From Ryuthela nishihirai (lineage: Eukaryota > Arthropoda > Arachnida > Araneae > Heptathelidae): a DNA stretch of 64,000 bases. Shown here in pieces: positions 45,931 through 56,720 of the stretch. The position numbers and the translations under genes are program-made. The stretch spans positions 38,834,001 to 38,898,000 of the forward strand of contig JAWZYU010000005.1 in assembly GCA_038380435.1 (NCBI GenBank), read 5' to 3'. Positions within the stretch are counted from its first letter, which is position 1. Each line of letters begins with the position of its first letter. Below the pieces are notes generated by a model. The model was given only the letters and a program-made list of their open reading frames with translations. It made no database searches and was not told the origin of the DNA.

Positions 45931-46800
45931 TTTCAGCTCGGTAAACATGATTTGTGAAGTTTACGCATGAAAATAATAAAAATATCCTTATGCTTTTGTC
46001 CTTTTGATTTTTTTAACCATTGGGTCAACTGAGATTCCACGATAGCAGTTAATGGTCATCTTACCGTTATTCAATTACTCTTAGATACAACTGCAGGAAT
46101 ATTCTTAGATACAGGTAATACTTTTCACTGAATTTACATAATTTTACGGAAAATTTAATGATATAGGTGAATTCTATCGTTACTTTTACATAACTTAGGA
46201 ATCCTAAATCCCAACTATGAGAGAATACACCGAGACAAAAATAATGAAATTAGACCTATGGTAAAATCACTTCCTATATTAAAACTGAATTTCACGTACC
46301 ATATACGGCTCAATGAGGGTAACCATTTTCTAAGGAATGTTTTCACTTAAAATTTAGTGTTTCTAATATCCATTCAATATGTTTATTAGGACTTTCATCA
46401 TAAACCATACAACAGAGCCTATATTGTTTGGAGATCTTGGTTACATTTGCGGTGGAAACCTTTTCAGGTAGTGGCTAATTTCCGGTTATTTTTTTTATTT
46501 TCTCTTTGGAAGTCAAAGAAAGTAAATATATATATATTTACAATAAAGTATATAAAATGATGGTAAATATATATGATAAAAGAATATTGTATTGATTTAT
46601 AGGCACCAAACGTTTTGAGTGAACAACTGGCCTAGTGGTCAAACAATGTGAAATCAGGGAATCTGAACCCACTGACAGACGAGATGGAGAAATCAACGAG
46701 GCAACATTACTAGAGATAGCACTGCCTAGCAACCACGCATTGAACATGTGAAAGCCTTACCCTGCTCTTTAAAAATATAAAAGATGCGTGTTTGGAACAA
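45931..46800. other. AT-rich segment, no gene recognised
   Basis: A weak tRNA-like stretch (CTGGCCTAGTGGTCAAACA) at about 46,626 may be a SINE relic. The minus-strand 69-codon frame at 46,538-46,747 shows no domain. Confidence 0.4.
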
Positions 46801-46980
46801 AGGACACCCCATTCACTTATCAGAATGCATATCAAGAATACAAGGCCCGGTTTTAATCAAGTTTACTTTAGTCCAAACTGCGTTTGAATGCAAAACAAGT
46901 TTACTCAGTGCTGCTCCCAAAGGACTTGCATTATTAAAGGCTTGTGCTCACGATAAAAAATTTACCTGAAGGGTTACTGG
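46801..46980. repeat. Interspersed repeat Y, copy 1
   Basis: It is homologous to 52,899-53,085 through CACTTATCAGAATGCAT, GTTTTA-TCAAGTTTACT and TAGTCCAAA. The right part of the second copy matches in inverted orientation. No coding is seen. Confidence 0.6.
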
Positions 46981-47169
46981 ATATAAACTAGTTGCTTGCG
47001 GGAACTATAGTCGTTTCTCTATTCTCTTGCATACATCGATAGCTCATGGCGCTGTATTTCAAAATATGTCGAAAAGTGTTTTAAATGCTTATATTTTCAT
47101 GCCATGTCACCTTTTCTTTTAATATATTATACGTTTCCTCACTCATTCGCAAATAATTGCGATAGTTAT

Positions 47170-47211
47170 GTGAATCACACAGCGCTATGTGGTTAGCGTA
47201 CCTGACTACTA
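47170..47211 (+). repeat. tRNA-like SINE head fragment
   Basis: CAGCGCTATGTGGTTAGCGT plus ACCTGACTACTA has an A-box-like form. A similar ACCTGACTACTA occurs at 56,698, just before the hAT element there. The Tc1 element inserts at its TA. Confidence 0.35.
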
Positions 47212-48021
47212 CACACACCGGCCACTGAATTAGAAACCTTTATGCAGATGTACGTAAACGTCACTTGCGCATCGTATATGCAAAATACATGGTCATGTGA
47301 TCTAGGCAACTATTTAAGACTGCTGCTCGTTAGTCGTGTTGATCACAATGGGAAAAACAAAGGATCTTTCGGAGTTCGATAAAGGGCTTATTGTGTGTGC
47401 CCGTCTGGCTCTAGCGACGATTTTAAAAACAGCAGAGCTGACTGGTTTCTCAAAAGGTGAGTTTTCTCACGTTTTTAATTACTGGAAAAATAACGCAGGT
47501 TGCTTGTCTAACAGGCGTAAGTGTGGCGTGACGACGAAAAGGTGTCAGAAAAGAGAACGCCATCATCTGAGAAGGCTTGTGCGAAGAAATAGGACTTCCT
47601 GTGTGCAGCAATTGACCGAAGCATTCAATGAAGGCTGTTCCCGACCCAAATCTCAGTGAATTATGCGCAGGGAATTGAAGAGGGTCGGTATTAACAGTCG
47701 CATGCCTATACGGAAACCATTGATTTCTACGAAGAATCGGAAAGTTTCACTACAGTGGTGTCAGGAACACCGTGACTGAATACTGAAAGACTGGAAAAAA
47801 GTCATATTGTCCAACGAGTCGTGGTACACCATGTTCTCTACCGACAGTATGCAGAGAGTTTGGCGGGAGCCCCATGAAGCAATGGACCCAACTTCTCTTG
47901 TAAACACAACTTCAGGTTCTGGAGGTGATGTCATGGTGTAGGGCACGTTCTATTGTTACAGAACGGGTCCCCTAGTATTGCTGGAAAGTCGGGTGTCCTC
48001 CATGGAATATCTCAACATTGT
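47212..48021 (+). mobile_element. Tc1-like transposon, 5' part
   Basis: It starts CACACACCGGCCACTGAATT after TA, with a leader and transposase start. It is cut at 48,021 by a LINE. The 3' part of a matching transposase occurs at 55,758-55,990, 7.7 kb downstream on the same strand, so this is probably one element separated by later insertions. Confidence 0.75.
47348..48021 (+). pseudogene. Tc1 transposase pseudogene, N-terminal two thirds
   Basis: MGKTKDLSEFDKGLIV begins a Tc1-style helix-turn-helix region. RRKCGVTTKRCQKRERHH and VRRNRTSCVQQLTEAFN form the paired-like DNA-binding part. After a stop come MRRELKRVGINSRMPIRKP and VSLQWCQEHRD, then ILKDWKKVILSNESWYT, where the first catalytic Asp of the usual SDES is Asn, and VWREPHEAMDP and GGDVMV-stop-GTF (W to stop). 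The transposase ends in the LINE at 48,021. The start is the ATG at 47,348, which fits the family. Inactive. Confidence 0.8.
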
Positions 48022-48441
48022 TTATCTAGGCATACACTGGAAGGAGAGCTGTGTACCAATCCCTAGTGATGATGCACAGAACCGGCCAGGTCTAGCACCT
48101 AATGTCCGATCCGCCTTCTCGTGGTGCAGCCCGTTAGTACCTTTCAAAAGAGATATTCTCTTTTGGAAGGGAACGGAAGGGGAGGGCTGCCAGTTCAGTG
48201 TGGCCAACTGATCTGGTCATCCACGCCCACTTTTTTCTTTTTTTTAAAACCCTGTTGAAGAGTGGTCAACTTCACAGGGTCCTGGTGCTGACCATTTATA
48301 CCTACTAGACTGGAATTGTTAATGGATTTGACCTTGATTATTGATCCTGGACTTGCTGCAATGGTGGACCTCTGTTGAAGGAGAATCTGCCGCTGTGTTT
48401 TCTGTTTGCTTCTGGGTTGCCAGCCCTAAGTGAACAGAGGC

Positions 48442-49965
48442 ATGGATACCTTATATCAGCTGGTGGATAATCCTAATCAGAGGCCATCGCAGGTACCTGA
48501 ACCTTACTTAGCTAGTTGGGCATCGTCAAGCCTAAACTACAGTAATATGTCTCAGGCAGGCCAGATGGCTCTTGAAAAAGTCCACTTGAAAATGTGGTGC
48601 CTGAAGTTCCTACCAGCATCGGTGACATCAGCCTTTAGCGGAGGAGGAACAGATCTTTGCCCCATGCCTGCGATCAGGGGGCTGTTTGATTTTGTTGGCC
48701 CTACCTATCTCAATAAATCTAATTTCTTTAAAAATCCTACTAATCTTTTTCTTTCTGCAGGAACATGGAACGTGAGGATATTACAAAGAGATTATTCTTT
48801 TGATGTCCTCATGCAGGAATTCCAGTGCTATAACCTAGATATTCTAGTCTTGCAAGAGACCAGATGGACAGGTAAAGGTGAGATACTTAAAAATAACTTT
48901 AAATTTCTCTTTACAGGGAGGGAGGATGGAAAGCATCACCAAGGCGTGGGTCTGCTGCTCAGCAGACATGCTAGTGATGCTCTTCTAGTATATGAGTGCA
49001 TTAATGAAAGGTTTCTTACAGCAAAATTTCAGACAAGCATTAATCTTGAATGTTATCTGCTGTTATGCCCCCACTGAGGATGTCGGTGAGGATGAGAAGG
49101 ATAGGTTTTACAGACAACTTCAGGATATTTTGAATTCTGTCAAGAAACGAGATATTACCCTTGTTCTAGGTGACTTCAATGCCAAAGTTGGTACTGAACC
49201 CAAAGGTTCAATACCAACGTTCAATGCCAAAGTTGGTACTGATCCTAAAGGATCAATACTGATTCCTGGGATCAGTACCAAACTTTGGGATCAGTACCAA
49301 AGGTTGGTACTGATCCCAAAGGTTCAATACCAACTTTCAATGCCAAAGTTGGTACTGACCCCAAAGGTTAGTACCAAAGTTGGTACTAACCTTTGGGGAG
49401 GGGTGATAGGCCCTTTTGGTATTGGTAGCTGCAATGGCAATGGACAACGTCTTCTACTGGTAAGTAAACTCAATGGTTTCAGAATAACTAACACATATTA
49501 CAAACACCACGACATACATAAATACACATGGGTTTCACCTGATGTGCTGCATAAGAATATGATTGATTACATATTAATTACAACAAATGGGCTAGTTCTG
49601 TTTGGAATAACAGGGCACATAGGGGAGCTGAAATTGGATCTGACCATTACCTTGTTAAAAGTATCTTGCAACTTAAACTTAAAAAGTTTTGTGCTAAATT
49701 TAAAAAATTTACCTTTAATACTGAAGCTCTGAAAGACCCAATTACAGCTAAAGCTTACCATGATAGGTTACTTAGTCATTATGGCAGTCATGGTTTGCTT
49801 ACTACTGAAGTTGAGGAAGAATGGGGCCATTTTAAACAGGCTTTTTTGGAAACTAACAGTATTCTTTTAGGAAAAAAGGAGCAGAGGAGACAGAATTATT
49901 TGAGTGATAAGGCACTTGAGCTCATTTCAGAAAGTGGGAAGTGCAGGAATGTCCTTAATCAATAA
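48442..49965 (+). pseudogene. LINE N-terminal and EN region with palindromic in-frame expansion
   Basis: A long frame from about 48,442 (MDTLYQLVDNPNQRP) runs through a roughly 105-residue N-terminal region into EN (GTWNVRILQRDYSFD, VLQETRWTGKGE, GVGLLLSRHASDALL). A frameshift near 49,030 leads to CCYAPTEDVGE and LVLGDFNAKVGT. At 49,197-49,389 a palindromic, repetitive insert keeps the frame open before LWGGVIGPFGIG. NMIDYILI, then a shifted KSFVLN/LKLKKFCAKF region and TEVEEEWGHFKQAF follow. The RT domain is absent. Confidence 0.85.
49197..49389. repeat. Palindromic repeat expansion within LINE EN
   Basis: Direct and inverted repeats of CCAAAGTTGGTACTGA(C/T)CC make up about 190 bp between the GDFNAKVGT and LWGGV codons, which are separated by only three residues in other copies. 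Hairpins are possible between several units. Confidence 0.92.
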
Positions 49966-50337
49966 CCTACTAGTCGTAATAGAGAGGATTACAGAGAGCT
50001 TAATAAACGTGTAAAGAATCAGTTAGCTGCTGATAAGAATCTTTGGCTTGATGGCTTGGCTGGCAAAGCCGAGGAAGCAATTAGGCAGCACAAGAGCAGA
50101 GAGCTGTACCAGATAGTTAATGTTTTATGTGGTAGAAAACGGACAGGTATACAGGGATTGAACGATAAACAAGGAAAGGTTATAGAATAGAAGGTGATTA
50201 TTCTGTCATTGCTACGTGGACTGAGCATTTCAGTGATGTTTTAAACAATGTGGTTAGTTCTACTCCCATTGTTTGTAAGGATGATAGATGCATTACTGGC
50301 TTTAATGTTGGCCCTATAGCACAATCTGAAGTTATTA

Positions 50338-51463
50338 ATTTATGAAAAACGCGTCATGAACGCTCGCATATGCTACAGCGTGTGAGTTACGTCACCAACG
50401 ACAACGAATGAACTTGACGGAAAGAGTAAGGAATAATAGAATTGTATGAATAGGAGTTGGAGTGTGAAAATAAACTTAGTCAATCTCAGTTTGTACACAA
50501 TAAGATCGTCTATAGAAGTGTTTAATGTGTTGTGTGTGTGCGGGAGATTAAATAAGTTATTAGTGTAGCTTCTACTAGTGGACTAACAAGAAAAATAAGG
50601 ATGTATACTCACACTTAAAAGGGTGAACGAGGAGAATTTATCTTAGTCGAACATACAGAGCTGATTTCAAGTGTTCTGTAGGAAAAGTTCATCAATGGGT
50701 GTATAGTTACATTTAGCCTGTTTACAAGAATTGGTAAGGTTAATCTCGATAGGTTGCAGATTTGATTGTACTTCTCATCGACTGATATAAGCGAGAGAAA
50801 GCGCCAGCCAGCGAATGAGCACATACTCTGATTGTAGCTCCCAATTTTATGTTTACTTTAAGTTATTTAAGAAATAAATTAGTGATTGTTATATCATTAC
50901 GTGATCTACTTATTGAAAGCCATCTCTTTCAGCAGTGAATTTCTTCATACGTAAGTGAATGATCAGTACATTTAAGTTTTTAAAATCGCAGGCTTTGTTT
51001 CTGATCTTAACATCCAGTTGTGTCTTCGATCACCCTGCTTATGGGAAGTCTATATTTAGAAACCAAGTAACCTTGACCTACAGTCGCCGCCACTGCATAT
51101 CCGTGAACTTCCTACTTGTGTGACCACTACCCCGACTGAGACGGTAAAGAGCGATAATAAACGTTCCATATTTTCAGCTCCCACGACGGAGTTTCTGATC
51201 TTCGATTAGCGGCACCTATCGACTCCCGCGACATCTTCTCATTACTTCATTAGCCCACCCGACAGCAACATTCACCAATAAAACGTGTTGGAACTGTCAA
51301 CTGCCAAAGCAAGAGGTTGTGTTTCGATTTGCGCTTCTAAAAAACGTCTTTTTTAAGACGATTACTATTATTCCAATTAGAACTATGAATATATCCTCAA
51401 CAAATCTCTAGGGGATCCTAGGACGACCTCCAGAGCGATTTCCAAGCTTCTCCACCAAAAAAT
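50338..51463. other. Unassigned region, possibly LTR/leader of a retroelement
   Basis: GC content rises at 51,050-51,260 (CCGCCACTGC, CCCCGACTGAGACGG, GATAATAAACG). The style resembles an LTR end with an AATAAA signal followed by a leader. No second copy or primer-binding site was found, so the class is uncertain. Confidence 0.3.
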
Positions 51464-51751
51464 TTGACGGAATCTACACCCCAGCCCACCTCATCTCAGC
51501 CTCCTACACAGGTCTGTATGTCAATCCAAGGTCGAGATCGAGCTAATAGCGGTGCAAGTGGGCATGCAAAACCCATTAACAGCAACAACCAACTGACTGG
51601 AAGGTGCCTTTCAGTCCCTAATTTAATCAATTGCTTAAATAACTCAGCCAATGTCATCATCAACAACATTTTAGCCCTCCCAGGCCAACAACTGTCAAAT
51701 GAAGTAGTCACTATGGACAGTACTCCACCGTTAGAGGGCGCAGAGTTTTAA
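51464..51751 (+). CDS. Small open frame of unknown function
   Basis: Ninety-five codons rich in Ser, Asn, Pro and Gln (for example TPQPTSSQPPTQ and SVPNLINCLNNSANVI), ending in EGAEF. It could be the start of a retroelement gag/ORF1 given the putative leader before it. No domain is recognised, and the sequence soon becomes non-coding. Confidence 0.3.
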   Translation: MTESTPQPTSSQPPTQVCMSIQGRDRANSGASGHAKPINSNNQLTGRCLSVPNLINCLNNSANVIINNILALPGQQLSNEVVTMDSTPPLEGAEF

Positions 51752-51967
51752 AAAGTGTGAATCATATTTTATCAATTCCTATCTAATCCAAAAAGAATTT
51801 TTCACTTATCTTAAAAACAAATATCTTCTAAAACTAAAAAGGTGTATTTTTCCAACCCCCTCTGAGTCTAAGGGCACTTAGACTCAGACTTGTTACTCAT
51901 TTTTGGCAATGGAAACTTCGTGACCTTCACATTCCACCACCAAAAATTTTCGTTTCTAGCATATATA

Positions 51968-52608
51968 TGTTACCGCTAAAGCTCGAAAGCCGTTAATGTG
52001 CACATTATCTAGCTAATCTGCAGATTAACTGATTTGCTCCGTTAAGGTGCGGAATCAAGAGTTTTCCCGCATTTTATCTAGGTAATGTGCACATTAACGG
52101 CTTCCGTATCGTTAAAGTTCAAAAGTTTGTTTCTCTCATAGTGGTGAATCTCTTGCATATGAATCTTCGTGTCACGCGATTCACTCGTCTGCATTATAAA
52201 AAACGCCCCGGATGAGCGGAGGCCAAATGAGAACGAATCGGAAAAGTGATTCATTCTTGATAACGAATCACTAAAATGATTCGTTCTCACTTGGCCTGCT
52301 CATTTTGGGGGCGTTTTTTATAATTCAGACGACTGATTCATGTTGACAGAGGGACTCTCGGACACTAGATAAATAACATTATGTTAACTTAAGCGTACAG
52401 AAACGTTCCTGTTGTTCCAGCAAAGATCTTATTTTCACTTTAACGAGTGCCTAGTAGGTAATGTGCAGATTATCCAGGTAATTTGCAGATTACCTAGGTA
52501 ATTTTAGAAATGAAACAATTTTCTGCACGTTAACGGATCACCCTAGTTAATCTGCACAATACCTAGATAATCTGTAGAATAACCGATTTCTGCACTTTAG
52601 CGGTAACA
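51968..52608. mobile_element. Fold-back MITE, 641 bp
   Basis: The termini TGTTACCGCTAAAG and CTTTAGCGGTAACA are exact inverses, with about 60 bp of weaker inverted homology inward. TATA lies on both sides (51,964-51,967; 52,609-52,612). A second, inner inverted repeat pairs 52,186-52,239 with 52,278-52,331 (TATAAAAAACGCCCC, GAGAACGAATC), so most of the element can fold. Several internal (A/T)GGTAAT(G/T)TGCAGATTA-like motifs recur. No coding. Superfamily not assigned. Confidence 0.88.
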
Positions 52609-52644
52609 TATACACTGCAATATTCGTTTGAAATTTTCGACTTT

Positions 52645-52898
52645 TTCCACCGCTAGAGAGCATAATTATAGCTTTAGAGAGATTCGGAAAGTGTATATGG
52701 TAATATTTCATCAATACCTATCCAACACAAAAAGCATTATCTCTGTAAACAAAAAGGTTCGATGTCTTCAGATGGACAAACAAAGCTAAACTATTTTTTC
52801 TCTGAAAACAAGATCTGACCGTTGTAAACTATTTCGAAATTTCATCCCCCACTATCCTTCTGCCCCTGATAAAAGAGGGGAGCTAGACATATCATAAA
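52645..52898. other. Unassigned sequence, partly repeating the left flank
   Basis: 52,645-52,750 shows modest direct similarity to 51,724-51,815 (TCCACCG.TAGAG, AAAGTGT, ATTTYATCAAT, CCTATC, AAAAAGMAT) on the other side of the fold-back element. Confidence 0.4.
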
Positions 52899-53085
52899 AG
52901 GGTTCCATCCACTTATCAGAATGCATGTCAAGTAAGGCAGGGACAGGTTTTACTCAAGTTTACTCCAGTCCAAATTTCGCGTGAATAACAAGTTCTATCA
53001 TGAACATGAGCCTCTAATCATGCAAGATCTCAGCGAGCAGCACTTGAGCAAACTTGTTCTTATTGCCATTCACGCGCAGTTTATT
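52899..53085. repeat. Interspersed repeat Y, copy 2, with inverted half
   Basis: 52,899-52,985 matches 46,801-46,890 directly. About 52,990-53,085 matches 46,870-46,970 as the reverse complement (AAACTGCG...GAATG, GTTTACTCA-type and GCTGCTC blocks). The copy is therefore head to head. Confidence 0.55.
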
Positions 53086-53089
53086 GTTG

Positions 53090-53447
53090 GTTTGTTTTAC
53101 CTCTGAGCGGCACTTTTTTGCACACAATGGGCTAAATGGCCAGGTCACAAGGACCCCAAAGTTTCAGAAGTTGGGGGAGGGGACCCACTAGAACACTGTT
53201 GGGAGACAGATGGCAGCCTCCTGTCAAGGCCATCCAGTGTGTTCTTTAAAGTGCACAGAGTATAGCTCTCACGCACACGGGGGCCAAGGCCTAACGGCCC
53301 ATCCGACGGCCTTTCCAAGCCCATCGGTGTCCCCTACTGACCGTGGGCATGGTGGGGAATTTTGCGGAGAAAAACTCGACGCTGACCCTACTGGGACTAG
53401 AACCTGGGAACTACAACTTGGTGCGTTACCGACTGAGCCACCCCCAC
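53090..53447 (-). mobile_element. SINE family A, moderately decayed
   Basis: The plus strand shows the reversed element: GTTTTACCTCTGAGCGGCAC, GGCTAAATGGCCAGGTCACA, CATCGGTGTCCCCTACTGAC and CCGACTGAGCCACCCCCAC. The anticodon region is shortened (ACAACTTGGTGCG). I could not confirm the target duplication. Confidence 0.88.
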
Positions 53448-53459
53448 ATTCTGCTAAAT

Positions 53460-55757
53460 AGATGGAGCTCTTTGGAATATCATGACAAAAATTGCCGAAT
53501 AATTTTAAATGAGATAAATTGTCAGAAAATAAGCCTTACAATATGTCATCTATTTTCTCCTGAAAAAAAAAAAAAGATCACCGTAGCAGTCATAAAAAAT
53601 ATTTTTGATCCTTGTGATTGTCCGTTGAAGAATCCATCTATTAGAGACGGTTATTAAGATTTCACGAGTTTTTTGATAAACGTTAGAGCATTTTATGCTG
53701 TGTTGCAGCCCCTCCACTCCAGCAGTGTTACGTAAATCAATGTTTAGAAATATTAGAGCCTTTTTTTTTTTATGGACCTTTTCTTACATTTATATGGCCA
53801 ATGTAATCCAGGATGGCAAAAAAAAATTCATTGGCCATAAATCTTGAAATATACCAGACCAAAATTCCTCTTAGTGAGTTCGGTTTTCTACTCAGAGATA
53901 GTCTTCTACCTTCGAAATTGTAGGATGGCTAAAAACTAAGATTAAAATTAAACGAATTGCTGTGTGTAATTTTTTATTTTAATCTTCTCTGTTATTCTAT
54001 TTCATGTGGTTTTAAATTATACTGGAGTTAAATAAATGTCCCTATATTTCTCACTTTTCTTTACCATTTATTTATCCTCTCCTCCCGTAAAACATTTTTA
54101 TTGTTGTATGCCCCATCTGATTTTTACCATTTAATATGCCAGACCAGGAATAAATCCGAAGCACCAGTTTTTTTATTATGAACTTGGTTCGTCCACTGAG
54201 TTTGATCTTGTTTTATCTAAATATTTTGATTCAATTCTTTGTGGGTAAAACATCGTCCCGAAGTTGAAAAAAAAAATCTTAAAATAACTATTTCCATACT
54301 CCGAGCTCAATAAGAGGAATAAAATGTAAAAGTTAAATTTCTCGACAAAATTGTATGCTGTACTTTAGATAAAGTAAGTATAACTATTTGCGTTTTAGCC
54401 TGTTTTAAAACTTTGAATTGCATAAAAAAACTACGCGCATATATATTCAAAATTCTCTAAACTGGTTTGAATTCATATGATTTCTTCGCTTAACCTTCCA
54501 TCGTTCTATTTCATCTGATATGCTTGCTTCACATGGTTTACTCCGAAATGGTGTTACTGTGCATTAAAGCAGAATGCAAAATCAGAATTTCTTCTCTGCC
54601 TTAAATTGCTTAAGTCTGAAACAAGCTAAAACATAAAACTATATTTGCAACAAGTACAGCAAAGCAAAGGAAGATTCAAGTTTTTATTTTATTAATTTAA
54701 ACGATTTTACTGAAACTGGAATCTAAAGATATTTTTTCAACGTTTCCCACCACAGAATTTAATATATATTTTTTTAATTTTTATATTTGTAAACTAGACA
54801 GATTGCCAATGTCCCCTTCGGTCAGTAGTGAAGCGTGTTAGCAATTGGACCATCGGGAAGAAAATAATTATTTGCTCCAAACGTGAGGTTTAATCGAAGT
54901 TTTATTGCTTTTAAATTTAATGGTTTAAAGCGAAACTGGGGTCTGAAAAAGTGACTTTTTCAAAACTTTTTTCCTAATTTAAAATTTTGCACCTAAAATA
55001 CGTGTGAAAATTACCTTTTAAATGAGATTTTCATCCAGAAGAAGTTAAACAACCGAAATTAAATAATACCTAAGAATCCTAAAAAAAAAGATTTAATAGT
55101 TATGTTTTATTCCCGAGAAATTAAGGAACAAAAATAGAAAAACAAAAACCTGTTAGTTAATATAAATGTCACTCCTACTATTTGGAAAAAATTTTCTCCA
55201 AGAAATGTGCCTCATCATAAATGATACAGATCATTTTGAGCTTCGTAATAGTTTTTTGAATGCTCTCGTTAAAAGTTACGGATAATAGCGAAACGGTTTG
55301 TAGTGAAAATAAAATGTATTTCTCTTAGTTCATTTCGCTAAGGCTAGAGGGTTATCCATACATTGCATTACATGAGAGACTCAGATGGTCAAAGTCTGGC
55401 TCTGCATACATACCATAATACAACTAAAAATACCCGAAAACAAAACGAAAAAATTGAACTTATTATTGAAAATGCTGGTAAAAATGTTTTTTCATAATAA
55501 TAAATTAAAATATTTTCGAAAACAAAAGAAAACGCGATTCCCCATTTACATTTAAGGAAAAAAAAATGTTTTTTTCGTACACTCGATATCATCCAACGTA
55601 AAATAATTTTTTCGATCGATTATTCCGGGGGGGGGGGGGGGGACTTTACCTCTTGCCCCCTACTGGTGTCCAAGATTATAATGACTCATAAGTAGGGAGG
55701 CCGAATTATTTTTGCACGCGGGCGGCCAACTTCCTAGGCGCGGCCCTGCCTCTGTCC
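53460..55757. mobile_element. AT-rich segment ending in a hAT-like terminus
   Basis: About 2.2 kb are without coding signal. The right end (about 55,690-55,757), read in reverse, starts CAGAGGCAGGGCCGCGCC, then GGCCGCCCGC, hAT-like and similar to the termini of ZMYM1-type hAT elements. It abuts the Tc1 3' part. The left end was not located, so the element boundaries are unknown. A G-run of 16 or more lies at about 55,627. Confidence 0.35.
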
Positions 55758-55990
55758 ATAAAGCGAGGGCAGTGCAGGAATGGTTTGATGAGATGGGTGT
55801 GGAAGAACTTGACTGGCGTGCATTGCCCTGATTTCAACGCAACGAAATACCTCTGGGATGAATTGGAGGCTCGACATCAGTGAATGGCCTTATAAGGCCA
55901 GTCAAACAATTCCCGCAACAATGTATCAAAATCTAGTGGAAACTCTTCTCATCAGAGTGGAGGTTGTGATAGCAGTAAATGGTGGACCAA
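55758..55990 (+). pseudogene. Tc1 transposase pseudogene, C-terminal part
   Basis: HKARAVQEWFDEMGVEELDW is followed by a frame change and DFNATKYLWDELEARHQ-like text. This is where Tc1 proteins have the LDWPAQSPDLNPIENLW catalytic region, here broken (second catalytic Asp region reads DFN). VVIAVNGG-like residues follow near the end. It is probably the continuation of 47,348-48,021. Confidence 0.65.
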
Positions 55991-56011
55991 CACGATATCA
56001 ATTCCTTTCCT

Positions 56012-56212
56012 GTGGCTGATGATTAGCGCGCTTGGCTACTGATCTAAGGGGCCTGGGTTCGAGTCACGGCTAAGGCATGGATGTTCGTGTTGTTTTTCTG
56101 CTAAGGTCCTGCCATCCTCACAGACCTTCTACTATGGCATATAAACTGACAGGCTCCTGTCAGATCTTTGTGGCAAGCAGCTGCTTGAGGGGGTATTATA
56201 TTTATTACAGGG
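56012..56212 (+). mobile_element. SINE family B copy
   Basis: A damaged head (GTGGCTGATGATTAGCGCGC), then TTGGCTACTGATCTAAGGGG, GGGTTCGAGTCACGG and the full body through GCAAGCAGCTGCTTGAGGGG with an ATTATATTTATTA tail. No target duplication is evident. Confidence 0.88.
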
Positions 56213-56720
56213 AGATTGTGAATGACTATTCGACGCATGATGACATGACTAACCTATGGCAGCCGACGCCCATATCGAGTACCCTTGTTAAGAGCACATC
56301 ACCGGGATATGAGGCTGCAGTGGGCAAAGAAAAGAGAGGAACTCACCTGAGATCTCACATAATTAAATAAGAGGAAAAGTGTGAGGAACTGAACTATCCT
56401 CACAAAAGAGTTAAGAATTAAAGGAAAATAATGTGTGGGGAATTTTACAAAAGTTGACATAAACAACATTTATCAATAATAACTATTATTCTTTATTGAT
56501 GCCCCAGCGATGTCCATTGGAGTGAATAGATTATAAGACACTACTATGTTTGTCTCGCTTCTATTTGAAATTATGGCTATTATTCAATTTCCATACAGAT
56601 AATTTCAAGAAAGCTGACGATGAAGACTGGAATGGTGAGAAATATCTACAGCTAAATTAAGAGGTTTTGTATTGTGATATAATACAATCACAGCCCTACC
56701 TGACTACTAAGACTAGAGGC
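56213..56720. other. Spacer between SINE B and hAT element
   Basis: No recognised gene. The last bases (ACCTGACTACTAAGACTAGA) resemble the tRNA-like fragment at 47.2 kb, which the hAT element interrupts. Confidence 0.5.

Larger units (their letters stand above)
48022..50337 (+). mobile_element. LINE copy inserted in Tc1, 3' cut
   Basis: The 5' end lacks about 10 bp (starts TAGGCATACACTGGAAGG). It runs through the 5' UTR and EN into the linker, ending at GCACAATCTGAAGTTATT before the RT core. It belongs to the same subfamily as the 3.2-7.2-kb copy. Confidence 0.85.
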
